Assembly (NCBI GenBank): GCA_025200525.1
Contig: CM045758.1
Span: forward strand, 191,864,463-191,928,462
DNA length: 64,000 bases
DNA from: Camellia lanceoleosa
Lineage: Eukaryota; Streptophyta; Magnoliopsida; Ericales; Theaceae
Reading direction: 5' to 3'
Part shown: one piece after another, positions 23,847 to 35,071 of the stretch
Position numbering within the stretch: the first letter of the stretch is position 1
Layout: each line of letters starts with the position of its first letter
The notes under the pieces: model-generated
The model's input: only the letters and a program-made list of their open reading frames with translations
Databases searched by the model: none
What the model was told of the DNA's origin: nothing
Program-made: the position numbers and the translations under genes

Positions 23847-25811
23847 CTAGGGAGAGAAGTTGGCCTTGAATAACAACCCCTAGTACAAGATACTCAGCCA
23901 GACGCCAAGGAACAAGAAGCGGAGACCATGCTACACCAAGGCGAGACTCACCAACAAATAAAGACTTGGTACAAACAGAAAGCAAGGGGCAAACAGCAAG
24001 CATGGACCTTGTAGAAGACACCAGCAACATGGAAGATCCCAAGGCATCATCTGATCCCTCCACTTGCTGGAAGTTGTTCATTGGAGAGATGTGGAAGCTC
24101 TTCGTGGATGGAGCATCCAACCGGCATGGAGCAGGACTTGGCATAGTCCTCATCTCTCGCACGGCCCGGTGGTGGAAGCAGCAATAACCTTGGCTTCCCT
24201 GCATCAAACAACAAAGCGGAGTATGAAGCGCTTCTTGCAGGACTTAAATCAGCATTCTACATGAAGGCCACCGAGCTAATGGTTTATAGCGACTCACAGT
24301 TAGTGGTAAACCAAATATCTGGCAACTACGAAGCAAAGGATGACAGGATGGCTAAGTACCAAGAATTGGTTAGAACAGAGATAAAGAAATTTGAAGTAGT
24401 GAGGATAGAACAGATCGGTAGGGAGGAAAACAGCAGAGCGGACGAACTAGCAGGCTTCGCCTCGATGGCAGATACCTCCATCCCTCATCCACTACTGATC
24501 GACTACCTGTCTAGACCAAGCATTGAAGACCCAGAAGCAGAAGAAGTATGTTGTGCAGAGTTAGGCCTTTCTTGGATGGATCCCATCATATTGTTCCTGA
24601 AAGACGGCACCTTACCGGAAGAAAAGAAAGAAGCCAACAGAGTAAGAGCAAAGTCGCAGCGATTTTGGCTCTCCCCATCCTTGGCATTATACAAGAAGTC
24701 GTTCACAGAACCTTACCTAAAGTGTGTGCACCCCAGCAAAGTGGAAACGTTCTTGTTCGAAATACATGAGGGTGTATGCGGCAGCCATCAAGGAGGAAGA
24801 TCATTGGCATACCGAGCAATTTCACAAGGATATTGGTGGCCATACATGCAAGCAGACTCAGAAAAGTATGTCAAAAAGTGCGAGAAGTGTCAGAAGTTTG
24901 CGCACCAAATACACCAACTTGCCAGAGAACTCTTACCTCTCACTAGCCCATGGCCCTTCGCAATGTGGGGCTTAGACATAGTAGGGCCACTTCCAACAGC
25001 ACCAGGCAACAGGAAGTTCTTCCTTGCGGCAACCAACTACTTCACAAAGTGGGTGGAAGCAGAAGCCTTGGCATCAATCAAGGAAAAAGATGTGAAGAAG
25101 TTTGTTTGGCAGAACATCATCACTCGCTTTGACATACCAAAAGCACTGATCTCAGACAACGGCACTCAATTCGACGGCAGAATTTTCAGAGGCTTTTGTG
25201 AAGAATACAAGATAGAGTTCTACAATTCTACGCCGGCATATCCCCAAACAAATGGTCAGGCGGAGGCATCAAACAAGGTAGTCCTGGATGGATTGAAGAA
25301 AAGGTTAGAGAAAGCCAAAGGCAAGTAGGCAGAAGAGCTCCCTCATGTTTTATGGGCTTACCGCACCACGCCTCGTCGATCAACAGGAGAAACACCATTC
25401 TCCTTAGCTTATGGCATGGAAGCAGTCATCCCATTAGAAGTTGGCCTCCCCACAATTCGGAGCGAAAACTTTGATCCAAACTTAAATAGCGAGGTCATAG
25501 CGTTAGAGCTCGACCTTGCGAAAGAAAGAAAAGACAGAGCATTGGTTCACATCGCCTCCTACCAACAAGAGTTGTCTAGAAAGTATAACAAAACAGTACA
25601 TCCAAGACAGTTCAAGATCGGCGATTGGGTATTTCGCAAAGTAATGGGAAACACCTTGGTTCCAGGAGATGGCAAGTTGGGGCCAAATTGGGAAGGACCT
25701 TACAAAATGGTTAGATTAGCAGGCAAAGGGGCATACCACTTGGAAGATGAGGACGGCAAAGCAATTCCCAGGCCATGGAACACTGCCAATCTCAAGTTGT
25801 TTTATTTTTAG
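23847..25811 (+). pseudogene. Second RNase H and integrase of Tat element (frameshifts, nonsense codon)
   Basis: A second RNase H domain starts near 24090 ([13 protein letters not shown]) and continues, after a frameshift near 24180, in the frame from 24261 ([23 protein letters not shown]). The integrase follows: zinc-binding HHCC (H near residue 168 of that frame, CEKCQKF), core with Asp in GLDIVGP (~237), Asp in SDNGTQF (~298) and Glu in NGQAEASN (~334). A TAG at 25326-25328 sits where a Trp codon is expected (a single-base TGG to TAG change). The frame continues in phase to 25811 with the integrase C-terminal domain. The duplicated RNase H is a recognised Tat-lineage feature. Confidence 0.88.
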
Positions 25812-26050
25812 TTTTTTTCCTTTTAAGTATGTGTAATTTTTTACTTTCTCAATAAAACAAATCGATTCTTTTTTAGCACAATTATTTTCAATAGCTAGCA
25901 ACTTTAGTGAGTTAGGAACATTGTAAACATAGTTGGCCGGAATAACCAACTATGAACCTTCCTAAGCCCCGGATAATGATCCAGGCTACAGGACGTTTGG
26001 TCAGGAATAACCAAACACTTTATTCTAAGTTGGCTGGAAAAACCAACTTA
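25812..26050 (+). other. Region between pol and hairpin array
   Basis: Noncoding. It contains diverged precursor-like units (ttggccggaataaccaacta, gttggctggaaaaaccaact) similar to the repeat that follows. Confidence 0.5.
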
Positions 26051-26497
26051 GAGGTTGGCTGGATTAAACCAACTCCTGTTACTCTTCAGCCGAAGTAAGT
26101 TTATGGCTGAAGAGTGCTTGGCTAGATTAAACCAACTCTTGTTATTCTTCAATCAAAGTAAGTTTAAGGCTGAACAGTGGTTGGCTAGATTAAACCAACT
26201 CTTGTTACTCTCCAGCCGAAGTAAGTTTAAGGCTGAAGAGTGGTTGGCTGGATTAGACCAACTCTTGTTACTCTTCAGCCGAAGTAAGTTTAAGGCTAAA
26301 GAGTGGTTGGCTAGATTAAACCAACTCTTGTTACTCTCCAGCCGAAGTAAGTTTATGGCTGGTGGTTGGCTGGATTAAACCAACTCTTGTTACTCTTCAG
26401 CCAAAGTAAGTTCATGGCTGAAGAGTGATTGGCTGGATTAAACCAACCCTAGTTACTCTTCAGCCGATGTAATTATATCGGTTATAGAGTGGTTGGC
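26051..26497 (+). repeat. 63-bp tandem array, about 7 units, two stem-loops per unit
   Basis: Successive units are spaced 63, 63, 63, 63, 59 and 63 bp (measured at the aaacc word: 26066, 26129, 26192, 26255, 26318, 26377, 26440). Each contains gttggct...aaccaac (short stem) and ACTCTTCAGCC, 13-bp loop, GGCTGAAGAGT (for example 26081-26091 with 26105-26115, a perfect 11-bp stem). The stems are perfect or one mismatch off in most units. It lies between the 3' end of pol (+) and the 3' end of the antisense gene (-). Confidence 0.9.
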
Positions 26498-26697
26498 TAG
26501 TAAATTAGATAGCTAAAACCGGAATACGGTATATCGGCCCAGAAATATTTCAAGTAGCAGTTAGAGTGCAAGCATTAAAGAGACCGGAATAAAAGATAGC
26601 TCAGAAGATTTTTTCATTTATTAAAGAGAAAAAACATATACAGCTGAGGGGCCGCAGCCCGGTTACAAATTCAAAACAAAAGAAAGAAAAAAGACCA

Positions 26698-28801
26698 TCA
26701 ACTAAAAAGTTCATCGATTTCGGCATCGAATCCTGCATCTGTATTTGCCCGAAGTCCGGTTTCAGACGGGAGCACGGTTTGAGGTGGGAGCTCGGTTTCT
26801 ACATGAACCTCGGTATCAATCGGCTGAATGTTGTCAATCAGCAGCTCATCAGTTAGGTCTTCAACTACCGGCTCCAACCGAACTGTTTGATCGTGAGGTT
26901 GCTCATCAACGGCCGGAGTATCAGTTGGCTCATCCTCATCATCTTCATCATCATCTTCTTCCTCATCAGACCCCTTCAAGAAACTGCCTCTGAAGATCGA
27001 CAGCATACTGCGCCAGTGAAGCCGGAATGGAATACTGTGGAGCATTGTAGACCTCGGTGTCGGGTGAACAACCGAGCTGCTCCACAGCACTCCTCCAGCC
27101 ACATTTGAAAAACAGGTCCTTGGCTGCGTCGCATTGCAGGGTGTATGTGTCCTCTGCCTTCTTAAAGCCTCGCTTTTCGGCTTTCTTCATGCCCGCCTTC
27201 AGTTGGCAGCAGGCGTCTTTCTTCTTTTCAATTTTTGCCAGCAGGCGCAGGTACTTGTCTTTTGCCTTAGTGGCAACCTTTCGGCTTTACCGAATCCAAC
27301 CGGTCGATCGGCCGTTCTCGGCCATTCGGCAATTTGTTTTCTTGCCTCCTCCAATTCAGCTGTTTTTGTTTCGGCCTCTGCCATGGCCTCCCTGGTGTTT
27401 CTCCTGAGCTCTATCACTCTCCTGTGTGTAACATTGTTTTTCTGGATGGCTTGCAAAGGAGTGGTTAGTTTTCCTTTAGCCAGACTGAAAGTTGGGAAAA
27501 TTACAAAGAAAAAAGATAGCTATTTACCAGGATCATTGACTTAGTTGAAGACCGGATGGACTTCAGCTCGGTATTCAGTTGTTTATAGTGGTGCTCCATG
27601 TCTTTTGGAAGGCACACACTCTTGGCTAGATTGAAAGCCATTAAGTGGTCCTTCTCAGCGACAACCGAATCCGAGCCAGTATATCTCGGTTGTTGAAGGT
27701 GAGATTGGGAACCCATTTTGAGGAGCCGGCTCGGTCTGAGTTCTCCGGTTGAGGGCTTTGTTGGGGGCTTGGAGGAGGGCTTGGTGGTAGAACGGTCTCA
27801 TCCACAAGTCGTTGCTCGGCTTGGCTAGTCTGGGCACGTTTGCTTGGGCGAGATGACGACGGCCGTTGAGATGGGAGGGCCACCACGGTCTCAATGGTTT
27901 GACTGGTTGGTTGTACATCGGCTGGAGTTGTTGCGGTTAACAAGGCCTTCAGCCTGCTCCTTTTTGCCATGTCTTGTTCGGCGGTGAGAGGCACGAGGTT
28001 GATCTGGGGCAAGGATGGGTCCGGTTCTGGTGCGTCTTCTAGGAGAAAGTCGGTCACTCTCGCTTTTCGGCGACCGCTGTATCTGTAGGTCGGCTCGAAA
28101 TTTAGAAGTTTGGCCCAACCTCTTTCTTTAACCCATAGTGCGGCGCGGAGGGTATTGAGGTTGGGGTAGCTGTACAATGAATGCAGGTAAGCTAAGTCTG
28201 CAAGGAAAAATTCAACTGTTAGCTCGGTTTAGAATATAAGCCGAAATCAAAGAAAGGCACAAGAGAAAACCGAAGTAGTTATACCGGGTACTCCTTGTTC
28301 CCAGTTTATTCTTCGGCCAGGAATTTGGGCCTGGTGATCTTCATAATTCCCAGACACCCAGAAGAAATCATCGTCATTCAAGTTTTTGTCCGACGTGTCT
28401 TTTATTATTTTTTCTCGGTTGCGGCGTATTCTTAAATAATAAACCCAACCCTCTTCTTTGGAGCCTATGGAGTATTGGTGGAATATTTCGGCTAGACCGA
28501 GGTTAAGTCCTTCTTAGTGGTTTAGTGCGGCTATTCCCATTATGATTCGGTAGGAGTTGGTGGAAAGCTGAGTTGGGCATAGTCTGGTTTGCCTAAGAAA
28601 CTCACAAATTAATGGTTGGACTGGAAATCTTAGTCCGGTCTCGATTATTGAGAGAAGGGTAAAGGGGACGAAGCCTTCATTTCCCCATGGAGTTATATCT
28701 TTTTCGGCCAAGATAAGTTGGACGTCGTCAGGGATGTTGTACTCCCTTCGGAATTCGGCTAGGCCTCCTGGGGTTTCTACCAAAAACCTATACTTCCCCA
28801 T
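26698..28801 (-). pseudogene. Antisense accessory gene of Tat element (multi-exon, broken)
   Basis: Read on the minus strand from the ATG at 28801. The N-terminal part (FLVETPGGLAEFRREY, then GLRFPVQPLICEFL and LSTNSYRI) resembles the domain catalogued as putative gypsy-type transposon (PF04195-like; from memory, unsearched). An in-frame TAA at 28514-28516 interrupts it, then GLAEIFHQYS and GWVYYLRIRR continue. A consensus intron (donor GTAT at 28284, acceptor TTGCAG ending 28198, 87 nt) joins in phase to LHSLYSYPNLNTLRAALW. The next part is Ser/Pro-rich, then frameshifted. A likely third intron (donor after 27532, acceptor near 27485) precedes a Glu/Lys/Ala-rich coiled-coil and an acidic tail (EEEDDDEDDEDE) ending at 26698. 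Function unknown. Antisense ORFs are reported for Tat-lineage elements. Confidence 0.7.
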
Positions 28802-29700
28802 TTATTGTATAAATTACAAATAAATTATCTCGGTTTGAAAATTGTGCTCAGTAGATCGGTTGAGCACGAAGTGGAGTGCCTGGGCGACCTAAGTCTGCAA
28901 AGTGGAAAACAAAGGGGTTAAGCACAAATCATTGGACCGTGCTACAAAATCAAAACAAACAGAAAGAAGTCCTACTTCGGCCTGGAGGATGCTACAGGTT
29001 TTATCTCGGTTCTAACAAAAATGCTTAGTAGCACGGTCAAGCTGAAGGATCGATAGCTCGGTTTGAGCAAGTTGTTGGTTATCTCGGTTTGATCTGCGGG
29101 TTTGTTACTCCGGTTAAGCCTCTAGGGGCAGCTTTCTGAGTTCGGTTTATGAACTAAGAAAGCTGGCTTAGCCCCGAGTGCTTAGCTCGGTTGGAGGCCA
29201 AGGTTTCAAGTTCACTAAGGTTCAAAACTTAGTTCGGTTTGTTCATTTCGGCTAAGGGGAATCAGAAGTGGTTTGACTTATTGAAACTACTCACGTAAAG
29301 TGTTAGTTCGGCTAATAATCTAACTAGACTTCTATCCAGCAAAAACAGTGTCCTAGTTCGGTTGGGACCAGTTTATGGATCAAAACTACATTCTACAGGT
29401 TGCTTCATAATATTCATAGTGTTCTTATGACGATTTTTCCCAGAAAGTGCAAGAACAGTGAAAGCTAAGCATAAAAAGTGTTTTGTAAAAACACATGAGC
29501 AGTCTGCTATGGATTCAACGAAAGCAAAAGCGGAACAAGGAAGGAGGATTTATGGTACTTACCAAAGGAAGAGGAGAAAAACTGGAAGATTGAAGCAGCA
29601 GCAGCAGCAGCAATGAAAGGCACGAGCTTAGGAGTTGGAAAGGCAGAGGCACAGAGAGTTGGAAGAGAGGATGAATAGTGTGGTTACTTTGATCCAAATG
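28802..29700 (-). promoter_or_regulatory. 5' leader and 5'-UTR intron of the antisense gene (predicted)
   Basis: On the minus strand a strong donor (TTTG|GTAAGTACC, intron from 29562) and an acceptor (CCACTTTGCAG|ACTTAG, intron to 28895) bracket a 668-nt intron upstream of the ATG at 28801. A short exon with CT-rich sequence lies at about 29563-29700. The acceptor context TTGCAG|ACTTAG is the same as at the next intron (28198). The intron region is dense in cggtt/cggct words. No clear TATA box. Promoter position is inferred. Confidence 0.5.
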
Positions 29701-30007
29701 AAGGGTTTTTTTTTTGTGTAATAAGCCAAAAAAAGGCGGGACTGTTCAAAAATTGTGAAATACGAAAACGGCGTTGACAGCTGCCTTCAACCAATGGGAA
29801 CGTGCCACGTGTATACGAAATAGGAAGCGATTCAGTTTTTGGTGATTGAAAAGACATTGTGACCGGATAAGAACGGCTCGGCTTGAGCTTAGCTCGGCTG
29901 CATATTCTAAATGGTTGTAGCTCGGCTGGAGAGGCTAAGAGATGGTTTAGCTCGGCTGATAAATCGGTAATCCCTATCATGCTATGCAGATGGAATTAAG
30001 GGGCAAT
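29701..30007 (+). other. Tat element 3' end with polypurine tract
   Basis: Noncoding. It contains four agctcggct words (29875-29960) and ends with aattaaggggcaa directly before the LTR, fitting a plus-strand polypurine primer. Confidence 0.65.
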
Positions 30008-30762
30008 TGAGAGGGTAATTTATGCATAAATTGGGCCGAGCTAGGATTGTGGACCGATCTGTGGGCCGTGAATAAAGAAGCTTGGAAGTTGGGCCTCAGA
30101 CAAGCGGTAGTCCGGTCCAAGATAAGAGGTTCGCCGCCGGATTAAGTAAGTGGAATTAGTTCGGTCGCCATGGGCATGGATAGCTCGGTCATGCTATTCG
30201 GAACCGAGGTATGTTGGGCCTGCTTTAGGACCTGAGTAAAGGTTAGCTCGGCTTAGTTCTTCTATGTATAGCTCGACCTTTGCATATGAGGCCGAAGTAA
30301 GAGAAAGGAATAGAAGAGCCGAGATAACCGTTAGATCGGTCACTCTAGTTAGTCCAACATGGCAATGTTATTTCGGTCCTGTGGTAGTTCGGCCATGGGA
30401 AAAACCATCTCACTTGGTTTAAGCAGTAAGGGGGGTGTTGAAGGATAAGCATTATCTTTCAGGAGTATGAATCCTAGGAGGACTCTACATGGAAGAGTAA
30501 GAGTCCTACTAAGATTGTGCCGCGCGAAACCTATAAAGGCTCACCAACATCACTTATGGAGAGGTAATGCAACTTTGCTCCCTGAATACATAGAGCTTTT
30601 GCCTATTTGTCTTGTTGACTGATTTAGGCATCGGAGAGGTTTCCGGCACACACCCGCCAGCTAGCTCACGTTTGTGTTTTCAGGTAGTAGAACGACGTCG
30701 TACGGAGGAGTGCAGACTTGATCAACAGGATTATACGAGAAGGTGTATTTCTTTCCTGTACA
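30008..30762 (+). repeat. 3' LTR of Tat element
   Basis: Same length as the 5' LTR, ending tcctgtaca. Right target duplication aatat at 30763-30767. Confidence 0.93.
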
Positions 30763-30767
30763 AATAT

Positions 30768-31606
30768 CATGTTAAACTGTTGACAAGTAAATTAGATCTG
30801 GCCTGGCCTCTGGCAGAGGAAATGGTTGCTCGAATATATAATTCACAGTTTTGAACTTTTTAATAAACAAGATCAATTGTCACTTATCGTCAATAAAATT
30901 CGGAGATACAGTGGAGAAAATGTATGCAAGAAAATGGCTACAAACAAGCCAACTTCGGGTAGTAGGATGAGGTGGAAATTTTTATCATCATGAATTACTG
31001 AACTGCTTCAACAAATTGCAACATGTTGGCTGCTGAAGTTTTTATTATTAGAGTACAACACTACTTTGTGCCAAACAACGGGTAATTCCTAACACGTACA
31101 ACTCTCACTAGTGACAAAACTCGGGGATATAAGTGATTTGTCTGTATCCTATGAGAGTAGTCTCTTGCCTTTGAAACCCCGAGATGTTAGCAGAGGGCCA
31201 ATGAACACACATCCACATTTAACAAAAAAAAACAAAACAAACAAAAAAAAACCAAAAACAAAAACAGCTTTGAATTTTAGCAAGAGTTACTGAAAACAAG
31301 AGGCCATATTAATTTCTTGCATCAACTTTCTTGATTGATTCATCTGTATTACTGTTTAATTCAACTAAAAGACAACCTAACCCAACAAAGCCAGCCTCAG
31401 GCAAAAATCAAAGAATTTCTTTACAATGTAAACTGCCTATTCTATAACTCCTAGATAATCACAAGTTGCATGTACCCTTATGTCTCCCAACAAATAAATA
31501 GTGAAACAGAGAAAAGAAGCGTGGAACTTGAGAAGTTATCTGATAGTCTAGCAACATGTGCTCCCTTGCCATATTGAAAAAAGCGCACACCATATGTTGA
31601 ATTTTA
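30768..31606. other. Intergenic, including 3' region of PIP-like gene 1
   Basis: No gene seen. The part nearest 31606 is probably the 3'-UTR/terminator region of the minus-strand peptide gene. Confidence 0.45.
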
Positions 31607-31909
31607 CTAGTGGCCGGGGCCTTTCTTGCTAGGTCCAGAAGCCATCAGATACACTTGTTGGTTTCCCACCAAAACCCTGCTTTTCTTGGTGTCGAATGAA
31701 TCAGAGGATGAAGACAGTCCAGATGATTCAAACCCACGAACGGTTTCAGAACCGGTGATCATCATCTCACCCTTTTCTGTTGAAGTTGTAGGAAGGAGGA
31801 CTCTACAATCAACCGGAGTTAGCAGTGTAAGCAACGACAGCATTATGATGACAACCATTAGAGCTCGACACATCGTTGATCTTGAAAGAGTGGTTCCCTT
31901 CAAACCCAT
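31607..31909 (-). CDS. PIP-like secreted signalling peptide precursor 1
   Basis: 100 residues with an N-terminal hydrophobic signal sequence (MVVIIMLSLLTLLTP, ~18-32, after a short basic lead), a variable Ser-rich middle, and the conserved C-terminus MASGPSKKGPGH. The SGPSxxGxGH ending is the signature of PAMP-induced peptides (PIP/PIPL), which are secreted, processed and perceived at the plasma membrane (Arabidopsis PIP1 acts through RLK7) to amplify immunity or modulate root growth. A TATAAA lies at 32018-32023 on the minus strand, about 110 bp before the ATG, giving a plausible short 5'-UTR. The first ATG after the expected start site is 31909. It is a single exon. Which PIP paralogue it is cannot be fixed by eye. 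Confidence 0.88.
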   Translation of the reverse strand: MGLKGTTLSRSTMCRALMVVIIMLSLLTLLTPVDCRVLLPTTSTEKGEMMITGSETVRGFESSGLSSSSDSFDTKKSRVLVGNQQVYLMASGPSKKGPGH

Positions 31910-32017
31910 CTCTGCTTTTGATCAGACTTTTGTTACTCTTCCAATGTGCTCTGCAACAACAAAGAGATGGAAATGGGAGAGTTGGTTGCAGAATCTCCAT
32001 GGACTAAGCTACTTGAA

Positions 32018-32023
32018 TTTATA
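32018..32023 (-). promoter_or_regulatory. TATA box of PIP-like gene 1
   Basis: TATAAA on the minus strand, about 110 bp upstream of the ATG at 31909. The ATG at 32000 lies within 20 bp of it and would precede the transcription start, so it is unlikely to be used. Confidence 0.6.
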
Positions 32024-34429
32024 GAATGGGAGGGAGGGTTGGGTAAAGGAGGACGGTGAAGTGCTTTTTCAAAGTGGGGCCTCTGTTTTTTTTTGGTCGA
32101 GTTTGACTGATGAGAATTCTCTGTTTAGTTGGGTAGGTGATTAGAAGGTGAGACAGATAGGTATCTGTGTTTTACACTTTCACATTTGAGCTTTCTTTAG
32201 ACCACGGTTCTTGACCTCTCCAACAAGTTTTCCATTTCACAATGACAATTTCACTTTGCTATCACTATTTGCAAATTCAATTAAATTAATGCTATTACTC
32301 ATAATGAATTTGAACTGTAATTTTAAATTGTGTGATGATATACAATGAAAAAAAGTATACAACTTAACCAAAATTTGGGTATTATTATTTCTAAACAAAA
32401 GGCCTATTATTTGAAAAATGTCGCTTACAATTCATTTTGATTGATTAGATGGTATAAATTTTTTTGGATAATGTGATTTTTCTTCATGTTCAAGTAATAG
32501 GAGTTAAAAAAGGCAAATTTTTTTAAATGTACATATTCTTCATTTTTTGATCGATTAAATGTACATTTTTTTTATGAATCTTTTTTCTTGGAGGAAAAAG
32601 AAAAGGCATCACGATAAGTATGAACCGTGTGAAATGGTGTATGGCCTTAAGCACCACCACATTAAACGGCATCGTTACCATCTGATTATTGAATCAAATG
32701 GCAAACCAAGATGATCACTCTTTTGGTTAAATAAAGTCCTTTTATCCTTCACACTTATCTATAATTGTTTTGGTCTAATATATTCCATATTCTGCGTTCT
32801 TGGGCAAAGGTGTTTACTACTACTACTGGCTTAAAATGAGAAACAAAATTAATAATGTAGAAAGTGTTCACTTTTTGTCTCTCTTTTTTTCACTTTGTTT
32901 CTCTTCCTCTAATTTGTAAGTACCAAAGAACGGTGCCAATCTAACCTGACTGAATTCCACTTGTATAGGAAAAGAGTGAGAGAATGTTGGAATATAGAAT
33001 ACTTTTCAAGAAAACGAAAAAAGAAGTACACACAAAAAAAAATGATCTTTTATTCTCCATTTAGAGGAGCCTAGGATCAAAGTTCTTGCAAGATTGTTGC
33101 AAGTGTCCTTTGGCATGGTATCTTAAAATTTATACGTTGTCAATGGTAATGTATTTTTTACTTCTTGAATTATGTCTTAATGTTTTTGTAAGTAAATTAC
33201 ATTGATTTTTTTTAAGTTTTAAAAATATACAATCTCCTATAAATTTAACATCATTATACTAAACTTTTTTAAGGTTTTAGTTCATGTAACACTTGGCTCC
33301 ATTTTTATCAAAATTTCTTAATTGTATGAACGAAGAAATAATGTTAGCATCTCCTTTATATTAAAATGTATATTTTACCTTGTATATCTTTGTGTTTTCA
33401 TACTATCTGTATTAATTTTAATTTATTTAATCTTATTCAAAGAGAATACTGTATAATTATGTTAAATTATAAAACTTACAGGATTTTCTTTAAATTTTAA
33501 GAGATCAATATAACTTACTCTATTTTTATATATGGAGAATCCTTTAGCCAATTTTTCTTTTGCTAAAAGAAGTAATTAGAAGATGTCAAAAGGCAAATAT
33601 GTTAGTCCGGTGTTTAAAGGTGTGGAGGTCAAAGTGCATTTTCTTGATTTGATGGCTTCCACATTTGGCACTCGTTTTGTTCCTCCTCACACGCCCATAT
33701 TGGTTCTCACGCACAATTGCTGCTGTTTGTGTAAACATATTTATTTCCAATTTATAAAAAAAAATAATAAATAAGTTTTTTTACAACAAAAGTGTACACA
33801 AATATTTTGTTAGTTGCTAGAGGTAGTGGTTGGTGGAGAGTTTTACTGGAGTTGGTGAAGGTAATTCTGAGACTTGAATTGTTAATTTTGACCAGTCTAA
33901 CAAGTTTCTGATGCTAAAGAAAATGAGATTTAAACTTGTTAATGGCAATGACAAAGAGTACATTCGTCATGGAATAGAAGTTGTGGACTGATTGTGTGGG
34001 TGGCCGACAATGGGAATGGCTAGAAGTGACTGTTGGAATTGGTGAATGAAATGTCGAAGAAGGTCACAGCGGCTGCAGTTTCGTCATCCACCAAAAGGTC
34101 GTTGGCAGTAAGTGGATGGTAAGGGAGGGAAGATAAAATAAAAACTTATTTTAAAAATATGTGAAAATACTTCCCTTTTTTTTTCCCAAAAATTTTGAAA
34201 ATTTTAGAGTTAATTTCATTTTTTTCTAAAACAAAAACAAAAGTATTAGCAAACAAGGCTTTTGTTTTCACCATGGTAAGTAATATATTTTTAGCGTTTT
34301 TCTGTCCCACTGTTTCATCTCGTAAAATATTTTCAAAAAATATTATTTACATTTTTTGCTGTTTGAGTGAACAAAACGTTAAAAAAAATATACAAGTAAA
34401 AATATGGATTATTTAAATAGAGACTTCCA
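32024..34429. other. Intergenic, AT-rich
   Basis: No gene with recognisable domains. Short open frames near 33583 and 34195 lack any family feature. Confidence 0.5.
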
Positions 34430-34740
34430 AAATTATTGAATAGTATCATTGTGAGCCCTCTAAACTTTAAATTAAAAGCATACAAATGAACCTTAAACTA
34501 TTGAGAAGTATTATTTTACCTCATAAACCATAAAAATGTACAAATGTCTCTAAATTATAAAAATGAACAAATTAGACTGTTAACGGGGGTTCAAAATAAA
34601 ACAAGTCAATAGTTTAAGTAGTTTAGGGGGGCAAAGTGATACTTCTCAATGGTTTAAGAGGTCGATTTATACGTTTGTATAATTTAGATAGCCAAATTAA
34701 TACTTTTCAATAGTTTAGAGATCTTAAAGTAAATCATCCT
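34430..34740. mobile_element. Foldback MITE-like repeat
   Basis: The left half (ccctctaaactttaa, then aaactattgagaagtat) recurs inverted in the right half (atacttctcaatggttta, aatagtttagagatc). This gives two blocks of inverted complementarity over about 300 bp. Ends are not precisely defined. Confidence 0.5.
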
Positions 34741-35071
34741 AAAAATATTTTACATGTCAAAAATATTTCGATACTTGAGTTCTGTTTAGATGGACAAAAA
34801 GTTTTAAAAAAAAAAACAACAACAACAACAAAGCCACACCACCAATTACAATACGGATAAACATGAATCCTATATCATAATCTAAAAATTCTAGCTTCTA
34901 TTTGTTTTTGGTTAAAAACAGTTTTTAAAGGAAAATGTTCCTTTGAAAATGAGACCTTAAACAAATGAAGTTGCATATATGAGCGTTGTTTCACACTTAC
35001 ACAAACTAGGATTTTTTTATTTTTTATTTTTTTTAACTAACCTACACAATCTAGGATGACAGTAGTAATAT

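Larger units (their letters stand above)
19094..30762 (+). mobile_element. Tat-type Ty3/gypsy LTR retrotransposon, structurally complete
   Basis: Two 755-bp LTRs (19094-19848 and 30008-30762) are flanked by the identical 5-bp target duplication aatat (19089-19093; 30763-30767). Between them lie a primer-binding site, gag-protease, RT/RNase H, a second RNase H domain, integrase, a tandem-repeat region, an antisense gene and a polypurine tract. The order RT-RNase H-extra RNase H-integrase, and a long 3' region with an antisense ORF, are hallmarks of the Tat lineage. By eye I count about 23 substitutions and no indel between the LTRs (near 3%), so insertion is fairly recent. The coding frames are nevertheless interrupted. 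Confidence 0.95.

Noticed and set aside
26055..26378. 107-codon frame with a 21-residue repeat
   Set aside because: The 63-bp unit is divisible by three, so a frame stays open by chance; a 59-bp unit breaks it and the frame is specific to this copy.
31626..32024. Plus-strand 132-codon frame opposite PIP-like gene 1
   Set aside because: It is the antisense shadow of the minus-strand peptide gene; only the minus strand has a signal peptide, family C-terminus and TATA box.
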